Shown here piece by piece: positions 32,503-39,215 of a stretch of DNA of 39,215 nucleotides. The notes under the pieces are model-generated. The model searched no databases, was not told the origin of the DNA, and saw only the letters and a program-made list of their open reading frames with translations. The DNA lies in NCBI RefSeq assembly GCF_019242285.1, contig NZ_JAFAVV010000020.1, positions 1 to 39,215 on the forward strand. The letters run 5' to 3'. Positions within the stretch are counted from its first letter, which is position 1. Each line of letters begins with the position of its first letter. This stretch comes from Bradyrhizobium sp. Lineage in GTDB: Bacteria; Pseudomonadota; Alphaproteobacteria; Rhizobiales; Xanthobacteraceae. The position numbers and the translations under genes were made by a program.

Positions 32503-33729
32503 GTGGGGCAGCCGTTATTGACCACGCCTGAACGGTCCAGCTCCGCTCGAGCGCCCCAAGCGGGACGCGTGCGGCCTGCCAGCTACGCTGAATCGTCCGA
32601 GCGGGGCGAAGCCGCCAGCGTCGGAGACCGGATCGTGCCAGACGATCTGTCCCGCGAGGTTTATTGCATCCTTGGAGTTCCCCTGGATGCCGTCGGATTG
32701 CAGGCAACTCTCCGGCGGATCGAAGCGGCCGCACACCGCAAGCTCTGCTTCATGATTTCGACTCCGAACCTCAATCATTTCGTGTTGAGCCGGTCCGACC
32801 GGGAGTTTCGGGAATCGCTCATTCTGAGCGATCTCTGCACCACGGATGGAATGCCGATCGTCTGGATCGCTCGCCTTGCCGGAATATCGATCAGGAGCCG
32901 GACTGCCGGATCGGACATCTTCGACGCGCTCAAGACCGAGGTCAGCCCGGCGCAGTCGTTGAAGATATTTCTGTTTGGAGGTCCGCAGGGCGTCGCCGAA
33001 CTCGCGGCGCGGACGCTGAACAGCCAGCGAAGCGGTGTGAAGGTCGTCGGGTGGTACTATCCCGGATTCTGCTCGGTGGACGAGATGAGCAGCGATGAAA
33101 TCATCGGCCAGATCAATGCGAGCGGAGCGGATTTCCTCGTCGTGGCCCTGGGAAGTCAGAAGGGAAACCTTTGGCTGCAGCGCAACCATCACCGCTTGCG
33201 CATTCCCGTCCGGGCTCATTTCGGCGCCACCCTCAATTTTCAGGCCGGCACGGTGCGGCGGGCTCCTCCATTGATGCGAAAACTCGGACTGGAGTGGCTG
33301 TGGCGGATCAAGGAGGAGCCATACCTCTGGAAGCGCTACTGGAATGATGGGAGGGCGATGATCGCCCTGCTTTTCACCCACGTGCTGCCCTTTGTATTTT
33401 GGACGTGGTGGATGCGGCTCAGATACGAGCGAAGGCAGGAGCTGATCGTTACTCAGGTCCACGCCTCCGAAAGCGTCACTTTGAGCCTTTCGGGCTCTGC
33501 CAACGCCAGGCACGTGGACCGGGCGATACCTGCATTTCGCGAGGCGGCCGCGACCATGAAGCAGGTCACGCTGGATTTCTCGAACATACAGGCCATCGAT
33601 GCCCGCTTTCTCGGATTGCTGCTGATGCTGAAGAAGAAATTGAAGGCTCACGGAGCGGCGCCGAAATTCATCGGCGTCTCTCCACTTCTGCGAAAAGTCT
33701 TTCATCTTGGCGGTCTGGAGTTTCAGTGA
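32503..33729 (+). CDS. WecG/TagA/CpsF glycosyltransferase fused to a STAS-like domain
   Basis: Residues 53-285 are a GT26 enzyme: TTDGMPIVW (113-121, catalytic-type Asp115), RSRTAGSDIFDAL, LFGGPQGVAELAA and RAPPLMRKLGLEWLWRIKEEP. The usual PKQE motif reads SQKGN (218-222). A hydrophobic segment (286-305) follows, then residues 313-408 read as a STAS fold (VTLDFSNIQAIDARFLGLLL, IGVSPLLRKVF). Where STAS proteins have a phosphorylatable Ser after IxD, this has Ala-Arg (366-368), so it is probably non-phosphorylatable. GTG start; GGGGGTG upstream. Normal WecG/TagA proteins are about 250 residues, so this one is much longer. It adds a sugar, often ManNAcA-like, to the lipid-linked precursor. Confidence 0.85.
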   Translation: MGQPLLTTPERSSSARAPQAGRVRPASYAESSERGEAASVGDRIVPDDLSREVYCILGVPLDAVGLQATLRRIEAAAHRKLCFMISTPNLNHFVLSRSDREFRESLILSDLCTTDGMPIVWIARLAGISIRSRTAGSDIFDALKTEVSPAQSLKIFLFGGPQGVAELAARTLNSQRSGVKVVGWYYPGFCSVDEMSSDEIIGQINASGADFLVVALGSQKGNLWLQRNHHRLRIPVRAHFGATLNFQAGTVRRAPPLMRKLGLEWLWRIKEEPYLWKRYWNDGRAMIALLFTHVLPFVFWTWWMRLRYERRQELIVTQVHASESVTLSLSGSANARHVDRAIPAFREAAATMKQVTLDFSNIQAIDARFLGLLLMLKKKLKAHGAAPKFIGVSPLLRKVFHLGGLEFQ

Positions 33730-33790
33730 CCTCGACTGTTAGCAACATGCGTCGGCGCAATGATCCGATGCGATCTCGGGACGACCGCCC

Positions 33791-35005
33791 GTGAATGCGC
33801 CGACGAAACCCGTTGCGGCCGAGGTCGCGGGCGCCGTGCCGGTGAAGAGTCAGGGCCTGGTCGCTGACCTGGGCGGACACTTGCCGGCCCTCGACGGCGT
33901 ACGCGGCCTGGCCGTCACGATGGTCCTGGTCTTCCACTTCGTCGGACAGATGCTGCCGACCAACTGGATCGAGCGCGCCATCGTCGGCGTGACCAAATAC
34001 GGATTGCTCGGCGTCGATCTGTTCTTCGTGCTCTCCGGCTTCCTCATCACTGGCCTTCTCTACGAAGCCCGCGACAAGCCGCACTATCTCCGCAATTTCT
34101 ACGTGCGGCGGGTCTTGCGTATTTTTCCCCTCTACTATGGCGTGCTGATGCTGGTCTTCTTCGTGGCCCCGCTGATCCCGCCACTGCAGGGGCCGACGCT
34201 GGATAGCCTTCTGGACCGTCAGGCCTGGGCATGGCTCTACGGCGTCAACGTCTACCTGGCCGGGCACGAGGAATGGTCCTTCTCCTATCTCAACCATTTC
34301 TGGTCGCTCTCGGTCGAGGAGCACTTTTATCTGGTCTGGCCGTTCGTGGTGTTGCTGCTGGCGCGCCGGCCGCGAGCACTCATTGCGGTGTGTGTGGCGA
34401 TCTCGTTGGGAGCCATGCTGGCCCGCGTGATCGGAATTGCCATGGGGGTGAGCTGGTGGACGACCGTCGTTCTCACGCCTTTCAAGCTGGACGGATTGGC
34501 GCTCGGGGCCTTCCTGGCCGTATTGGTGCGCCGGCCGGGAGGACTGGGTTGGCTCGTGCGGGCGCTGCCGCGCGTGGCGATCGTGGCCGCTGGGGGCGTC
34601 GTGGCCACCTTCGTTTGGACCGTTCTGGTTTCCCGCCACGGGCTGGAGCTCGTCGCATCAATCCGCGCCGCGCTGTTCCAGATCCTGCTGGCTTGCCTGC
34701 TGGCATGGGTCCTGATCGCCCCGCAGTCGGCGGTGACCTGGCGCTTCTTCCGCAACCGCACCCTGGTCTTCCTCGGGACCTATAGCTACGGCCTCTATGT
34801 TTACCACCACTTCATCTCCTATTACTTCGCCGCCAACCGCACCGAGCAGGAATTGGCGAACTGGCTCGGCTCTCACGGGCTGGCGGTGGCACTGCAGGCG
34901 ACGGTGGGCATCTCGATCTCGGTGGCGGTGGCTTACCTGAGTTATGAGCTGTTCGAGAGGCGATTTCTCGACCTGAAGCGGCGCTTCCAAGCCGGCAGCA
35001 ACTAG
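33791..35005 (+). CDS. acyltransferase family 3 membrane protein (OafA/ExoZ-like)
   Basis: A 404-residue integral membrane O-acyltransferase. It opens with LPALDGVRGLAVTMVLVFHF, the signature His after VFH, then DLFFVLSGFLITGLL, FYVRRVLRIFPLYYG and SLSVEEHFYLVWP, and has about ten hydrophobic helices. It adds O-acetyl or other acyl groups to extracytoplasmic polysaccharide. GTG is the start (33791). It lies 61 bases after the WecG-STAS gene and converges with the kinase gene. The acyl group is unknown, although acetyl is usual. Confidence 0.92.
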   Translation: MNAPTKPVAAEVAGAVPVKSQGLVADLGGHLPALDGVRGLAVTMVLVFHFVGQMLPTNWIERAIVGVTKYGLLGVDLFFVLSGFLITGLLYEARDKPHYLRNFYVRRVLRIFPLYYGVLMLVFFVAPLIPPLQGPTLDSLLDRQAWAWLYGVNVYLAGHEEWSFSYLNHFWSLSVEEHFYLVWPFVVLLLARRPRALIAVCVAISLGAMLARVIGIAMGVSWWTTVVLTPFKLDGLALGAFLAVLVRRPGGLGWLVRALPRVAIVAAGGVVATFVWTVLVSRHGLELVASIRAALFQILLACLLAWVLIAPQSAVTWRFFRNRTLVFLGTYSYGLYVYHHFISYYFAANRTEQELANWLGSHGLAVALQATVGISISVAVAYLSYELFERRFLDLKRRFQAGSN

Positions 35006-35136
35006 GTGGTTGCGAGCCGATCCCGCGGCAGATCGCCTCCATGAACGCCAGCGCACCACAGGTGAAGACCGACCGGAGCCGTGAACGGACCTGCTGACGG
35101 CTTGCCGGTGACGGCCGCCGGCGGGAGAGGGGGATC

Positions 35137-37509
35137 CTATTCCGCCGTCAGCTGGCCGTAGCGGGCGTAATGCTCCTGGTTGTAGTAATCGCCAAAATGG
35201 TTGGCGTAGGCTTTCATTGCCTTCATGTCGGTCTTGTTGAGTACGACGCCCAGAAGGGTGTCGTAGACGTTCGGCGCAGCACTGAGGGCATGCTCGATGA
35301 CGTCGGCCGTGGTGCGCCCCCATTCCACGACGAGAACAACGCTGTCGAGCAGAGCCGAGATGACGCGCGTATCGACGACGGGCGCAAGCGGAGGGAGATC
35401 GACGATGACATAGTCGTAGGTCTTGCGCAGTTGATCGAACAACTTCTTGGTCTGTTCGCTGGAGAAAGTGTCGAGGTTGGCGCGGGGAACTCCCTTACCC
35501 GGCAGGAAGTCCAATCCCGTCACCGAGTCCGTCCAAACCGCGTCTTCCAGTGTCCGCTCACCCGAAATGACATCGGCAATGCCGACCGCGGCATATGGCG
35601 CAAGATTGGCGGAGAGCGACGGGTTCCTCAGGTCGCAGTCGACGACGATGACCCGTTTTCCCGCCCCTGCGACGAGTTGCGCGAGCGAAGCCGCAATGGT
35701 GGACTTGCCCTCATTGGGAAGTGTCGAGGTAAGTCCGACCACCCTGCTCGGCGCCATGTTCGGACTCAGGTCGAGGGCAGTTCGAATCGAACGAATCGAT
35801 TCTGCGAAACGGGACGACGGCATGGCCGAGGCGGCCCAGCAAGTTCCGGAACCCCTCGCTACCATCCTCTGGTCAGACCTCGTGTCTGCCTGCGCGGCGA
35901 TGAGGGTGGCTGCGTTCTTGGTGAGCTCGTTCACTTTCCGACGTCTGAGGAGGGGAACGACCGACAGGCAAGGCAAATGCAATCGATCTTCGATCTGAGA
36001 GCTCGTTCGGAAGCCGCGGTCTCTCAATTCCCCTAGCAACCCGAGCGCGACACCGAACGCAATTCCGCCCAACAGGCCGATCGGCAGCACCAGCGTCGTT
36101 TTTGGCTTGCTCTTCTTTTGCGGAGGCGATGCCGGCGAGATGACGCGGGCCTCCGTTATCGGAAATGAACCCTGCTGAACGGTGCCCATGTAGCGTTGCA
36201 GGAAGCTCTCATAGAGGGCGCGGTATCCTTTGGCGCTGGTCTCGAGCTCCCGTATGCTGAGCTCGGCGGAGCTGGTATTTCGTGAACGCGATACGGCCTG
36301 CGCCAGCTGTTGCTCGACTTCCCGTTGCTGTTGCTTTGACTCCTCGAAATCTCCCTTGGCGATCTCGGCAAGGCGATGCACCTCGTCCAATATCGTCTGA
36401 CGGATGCTTTTCATGGTGGCGTGGAGATTGACGACCACCATGTGGTCAGGGCCGAGCTTGGCGGAGAATTCGTACTCTCGTCTCGCGTATTCGAGATATT
36501 GCTGGCGCAGGCTGTTGAGGATTTGAGTGTTGTTGGGAGATGCCAGCGTCGCGCCCTCAGGCGCGTTGAGGCCTGCGTTGAGACCGCTGCCGAGCGCGTT
36601 CGTGGCGCGATCCGGAACCGCGTCGAGGCCGGTGAGAGGAACTGATTGAATATCGTTCGAAGCGAGTATGGTGTCGAACCGGTTCACTCGAGCCATCGCT
36701 TCGGCGGTGTGGGCGCGGGCCGCGACGAGCCGGTTGTTGAGCGCACTCACCTGCTCTTCGTCCTGGAACTTGCCACCGGCCGAAACGATATTGCTCTTGG
36801 CCTTGAGCTCGTTCACCGCACGCTCGGCGTTCAGGGCGTCGTTGCCCAGCTCCTGCAGGCGATCGTGCAGCCAGGCCGTTACGGTATGGTGCTCGTCCGT
36901 CTTCGCCTTGAGCTGGTCATCGAAGTAGTTCTTGACGATCGCATTCGCGATCACCGCGGCCCGCTTCGCGTCACTGGCGCTGAAGTCCACCTCTATGACG
37001 GCGTTGGTAACCCGGAAAGCCGATATTCTGAACTGGAAAGCGTCGACGAGCTCGTCCATGGACGGAATCTTCGCCTCCTGCGGCGCCATGCCGGACATGC
37101 GGCGGATCATGTCCATCGCGTTATGCAGCGGACTGCCTTTGCCGTTGAACTCGGGATCATTGGCAAGGTTGAGCTGATTGATGACGGCTGTTGCGATCGC
37201 CTTGGATTTCAATATCTCAATCTGGGAGTCCAGATCGATGGGCGTATCGTCCAGCGTCGATTGCGGCTGAACGCTCGGCGCCTTCGAGCTTCCCAGCAGG
37301 ATCTTCACTTGCGCCGTATAGGTCGGCGGCACGATCTTCAGGAAGACGATGCTGACCGAGACCGAGAGCGCGGCCGCAACAGCGATCACCAAATAGTGTC
37401 TTCGCAGGAACCCCACCGCCAAATTGAGCATTCCGGGGCCGCTTCTCTCCAAACCCTGCTCGTATTGAGGGGGATCCAGAAGCGGGCTCGGTTTTTGGTT
37501 GCGTAGCAT
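35137..37509 (-). CDS. polysaccharide co-polymerase / tyrosine autokinase (Wzc/ExoP-like)
   Basis: A 790-residue protein controlling chain length and export. It has a Wzz domain between two membrane helices (about 38-58 and 470-490), a long helical hairpin periplasmic part with PTYTAQVKILLG and RELETSAKGYRALYESFLQRY, then a cytoplasmic kinase with Walker A STLPNEGKST (about 594-603), Walker A' VIVVDCDLRNP and Walker B DYVIVDLPP. The last 25 residues carry five Tyr (a Y-rich autophosphorylation tail). S. meliloti ExoP has near-identical length. No phosphatase or outer-membrane channel gene accompanies it here. AGGAAG precedes the ATG. Confidence 0.93.
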   Translation of the reverse strand: MLRNQKPSPLLDPPQYEQGLERSGPGMLNLAVGFLRRHYLVIAVAAALSVSVSIVFLKIVPPTYTAQVKILLGSSKAPSVQPQSTLDDTPIDLDSQIEILKSKAIATAVINQLNLANDPEFNGKGSPLHNAMDMIRRMSGMAPQEAKIPSMDELVDAFQFRISAFRVTNAVIEVDFSASDAKRAAVIANAIVKNYFDDQLKAKTDEHHTVTAWLHDRLQELGNDALNAERAVNELKAKSNIVSAGGKFQDEEQVSALNNRLVAARAHTAEAMARVNRFDTILASNDIQSVPLTGLDAVPDRATNALGSGLNAGLNAPEGATLASPNNTQILNSLRQQYLEYARREYEFSAKLGPDHMVVVNLHATMKSIRQTILDEVHRLAEIAKGDFEESKQQQREVEQQLAQAVSRSRNTSSAELSIRELETSAKGYRALYESFLQRYMGTVQQGSFPITEARVISPASPPQKKSKPKTTLVLPIGLLGGIAFGVALGLLGELRDRGFRTSSQIEDRLHLPCLSVVPLLRRRKVNELTKNAATLIAAQADTRSDQRMVARGSGTCWAASAMPSSRFAESIRSIRTALDLSPNMAPSRVVGLTSTLPNEGKSTIAASLAQLVAGAGKRVIVVDCDLRNPSLSANLAPYAAVGIADVISGERTLEDAVWTDSVTGLDFLPGKGVPRANLDTFSSEQTKKLFDQLRKTYDYVIVDLPPLAPVVDTRVISALLDSVVLVVEWGRTTADVIEHALSAAPNVYDTLLGVVLNKTDMKAMKAYANHFGDYYNQEHYARYGQLTAE

Positions 37510-38129
37510 GTTTCTTGAAGCTTCCTGAGTTGCGCTTCGATCGTCCGAGGTGTTCCGGGTGACCTGCCGGAACGGGCAATTGATCTTATAAGCTGGAAAA
37601 TATTCTGGATTTTAGCTGTATAAGAACTTCTATTCAATTTTATTTAATGCGGCAAGTGGCCATCTCGCGTTGGACTGATTGTTTATATCGGCGTTAAAAT
37701 GATCCGGCTTTCCCGGTCCGCGATGGTTGACGAGGGACGATACCGGAGTGGCAAAGGAAGCTGCGTCTGCCTTCCCATCGGGAAATCCGCCGCAGGTATT
37801 TGACCAGGAGGCGAAAACCGGGCTTGCCCAGGGTTCCATTGACGCCAGCTGGCCGCCCGGATCGGAATCGGGTCATCCGGCCCCCCGCCCCGGCGATGGC
37901 TCGCGATGGCCTCGAAATAGGCCATTGCCGCCGACATCAGGTTGGTCTTATAGTTAATAATTAACATTTTTAATGCATCGATCCACCGGCGAGTGTCGCT
38001 CAAATTAAATGCTTCGATTTAAATTGCGTCGCTCGTGAAAAGCATGTTGAGCCGGTTGCGGCATAATGTCCGAGGGAGGCAGGAGGCGGCGTTTTACTCG
38101 TTCTGGAAGCTGATTTCGCCGCGATCGTC
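37510..38129. promoter_or_regulatory. long AT-patched divergent gap
   Basis: About 620 bases. AT-rich patches lie at 37590-37650 and 37946-38026, the second with the perfect palindrome GTTAAT-A-ATTAAC (37953-37965) and the near-perfect repeat CAAATTAAAT (38001-38010) / ATTTAAATTG (38017-38026, 9 of 10 bases pairing). A 76-codon open frame at 37727-37957 has no protein character and is not called. The gap probably holds the kinase promoter and one for the small membrane protein. Confidence 0.5.
37953..37965. repeat. perfect AT palindrome GTTAAT-A-ATTAAC
   Basis: A 13-base perfect palindrome, sharing its inner 11 bases with the palindrome at 5348-5358. It sits in the divergent gap between the kinase gene and the small membrane protein gene. 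Confidence 0.45.
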
Positions 38130-38351
38130 ATGAAGTTCGCTAAGGCACGGCCGTCCGTTGGGACGAAACTGGCGCGCGCTCGGGTGAACGCGGTCGTCGG
38201 GGATTCTTGCGCGGGGCGGCGGGTCGAAACCGTGAGCTCCGGCGATGGTATTCGCTATTCCTCTCCCTGGCCCTGGATCGTGGCGATCGTGCTGAGCGTC
38301 GCGCTATGGTCGATGTTTGGATGTCTTGTCTGGTTCTGGTTCTTTCATTGA
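38130..38351 (+). CDS. small membrane protein, hypothetical
   Basis: A 73-residue protein with a basic N-terminal half and one C-terminal hydrophobic helix (WIVAIVLSVALWSMFGCLVW, about 49-68) ending WFWFFH. It has no homology that I recognise. No strong ribosome site precedes the ATG. It lies 82 bases upstream of the cysteine protease gene in the same direction. It could be a real tail-anchored peptide or a chance ORF. Confidence 0.4.
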   Translation: MKFAKARPSVGTKLARARVNAVVGDSCAGRRVETVSSGDGIRYSSPWPWIVAIVLSVALWSMFGCLVWFWFFH

Positions 38352-38433
38352 GGAAAGCGAGTACGAGCCGTCCTGCGCCGGGAGAAATGCGTTCGTTCTC
38401 GGCACTTGTGTTGTCCTCGATCGGATGGGAGCC

Positions 38434-39096
38434 ATGTCGCGTTCGACGTCAATGACGCTGCTATTCCTGGTCGTCGCCGGCGGCCGTCTTGCGGACGGCG
38501 CCGGCGCGGGCGAGCTTCCGCCCCAGGCCGCCGTGGTTCCGTCGTCGCTCGTTGAAACTGCGCCGAGCCTGGCACCCTTCCAGCACGTTCGCTTCTGTCT
38601 TCGCTATCCCGCCGACTGTCGACCGGATTTGACCGGACAGGGCCGGATCGACCTGACGGATGAAAGATCGGACCTGCTGGACCGCGTCAATCATCGCGTC
38701 AACGCCGCCATAGGCCCCGTGGAAAAGAGCTACACCGACAGCGTGCATGAAGGCTGGAGGATTGCGCCGCTCATGGGAGACTGCAACGATTATGCGGTCA
38801 CCAAGCGGCACGAACTGCTCCAGCGTGGGCTGTCCGCGAAGGCTCTGCGGCTGGCCGTCGTCAAGACGAAGTCCGAAGGTGGCCACCTTGTTCTTCTCGT
38901 TGCGACCACGAAAGGGGATCTGGTGCTGGACAATCTCAGCGACACGATCGTTCCCTGGCAGAACACCGATTATCATTGGCTGAAGCTACAATCCGCTACG
39001 GATCCCAGAATCTGGCATGAGGTCAAAGTACCGAGAGCATCTCCGGAATCCGACGGAAAGCTGCGAGTGGTTGAGCGGCCCGCCTCGAAGCGGTGA
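38434..39096 (+). CDS. periplasmic transglutaminase-like cysteine peptidase (BTLCP family)
   Basis: A 220-residue protein with an N-terminal hydrophobic signal-like segment (TLLFLVVAGG, cut probably near GAGA-GE). The transglutaminase-like core has the nucleophile in GDCNDYA, a His in GGHLVLLV and an Asp in LVLDNL, forming the Cys-His-Asp triad. The related LapG protease cleaves surface adhesins to control biofilm; no LapD-like gene is visible here. The start is uncertain: ATG at 38425, 38434 or 38452 all give a signal peptide. Its siting beside a polysaccharide locus suits a surface-attachment role. Confidence 0.85.
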   Translation: MSRSTSMTLLFLVVAGGRLADGAGAGELPPQAAVVPSSLVETAPSLAPFQHVRFCLRYPADCRPDLTGQGRIDLTDERSDLLDRVNHRVNAAIGPVEKSYTDSVHEGWRIAPLMGDCNDYAVTKRHELLQRGLSAKALRLAVVKTKSEGGHLVLLVATTKGDLVLDNLSDTIVPWQNTDYHWLKLQSATDPRIWHEVKVPRASPESDGKLRVVERPASKR

Positions 39097-39215
39097 ATTC
39101 TTTCCCCCGAACCGAGACATGAGAAGATGTTCTCGCGGCATGATGTGCCCGAGTTGTTCGAGATGGCCGCCCTCGAAGAGGCAGAGGGCGCAGGGAATGC
39201 CGGGTGAAGGCCTCA

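Noticed and set aside
37727..37957. 76-codon plus-strand frame in the kinase promoter gap
   Set aside because: Pro/Ser-rich with no fold and no upstream signal.
1..39215. CRISPR arrays, tRNA or rRNA genes, insertion sequences and phage genes
   Set aside because: I saw no regularly spaced repeats, cloverleaf-like sequences, transposase or integrase motifs anywhere in the window.

Overview
The window is an exopolysaccharide/capsule biosynthesis locus on a GC-rich chromosome or large replicon. The GC-rich coding sequence with AT-rich promoter gaps, an ExoP-like co-polymerase/tyrosine autokinase of about 790 residues, and a bacterial transglutaminase-like cysteine protease at the right edge suggest an alphaproteobacterium, probably Hyphomicrobiales (Bradyrhizobium/Rhodopseudomonas-like). 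That placement is inference; no rRNA, tRNA or species marker is present. I see no insertion sequence, CRISPR array or phage gene.

Layout, left to right. 1-81: possible C-terminal scrap of a gene. 274-1773 (-): priming phosphoglycosyltransferase. 2269-3716 (+): glucose-1-phosphate cytidylyltransferase and a PIG-L deacetylase, then (-) an uncharacterised protein made of two copies of one module. 5443-10968 (+): a sugar operon of SDR epimerase, C-methyltransferase, cupin 3,5-epimerase, zinc-aminopeptidase-like protein with a winged-helix tail, and a glycosyltransferase. 11339-16895 (+): Wzx-type flippase, GT4, DUF218-like membrane protein and an AsnB-type amidotransferase. 16972-21457 (-): SDR, then a tightly overlapping trio of thioesterase, flavoprotein and ATP-grasp ligase. 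22088-24082: DUF6492 protein (+) and GT2 (-). 24394-26298 (+): secreted beta-helix protein. 26399-32040 (-): an overlapping operon of O-antigen ligase/polymerase, PIG-L deacetylase, GNAT-like transferase, acyl carrier protein, FkbH-like HAD enzyme and VOC protein. 32503-35005 (+): WecG/TagA glycosyltransferase with a C-terminal STAS-like domain, and acyltransferase-3. 35137-37509 (-): Wzc/ExoP kinase. 38130-39096 (+): small membrane protein and periplasmic cysteine protease. The last 119 bases hold no gene I can support.

How it fits together (inference): the priming enzyme starts a lipid-linked unit, four or five glycosyltransferases extend it, the flippase exports it, the O-antigen-ligase-family protein polymerises or ligates it, and the Wzc/ExoP protein controls chain length and export. 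The outer-membrane channel (Wza) is not in the window. One block appears to make a CDP-linked, C-methyl-branched sugar, although a CDP-glucose 4,6-dehydratase is missing. The two most novel-looking parts are tailoring modules with a natural-product flavour: ATP-grasp/flavoprotein/thioesterase (with AsnB and SDR nearby) and FkbH/ACP/VOC/GNAT/PIG-L. Both could attach unusual acyl or amino-acid groups to the glycan.

The main promoter gaps, most of them between divergent genes, carry AT-rich TTTAATT/AATTAAA-type sequence, several copies of which form perfect inverted repeats. This suggests one shared regulator across the locus.
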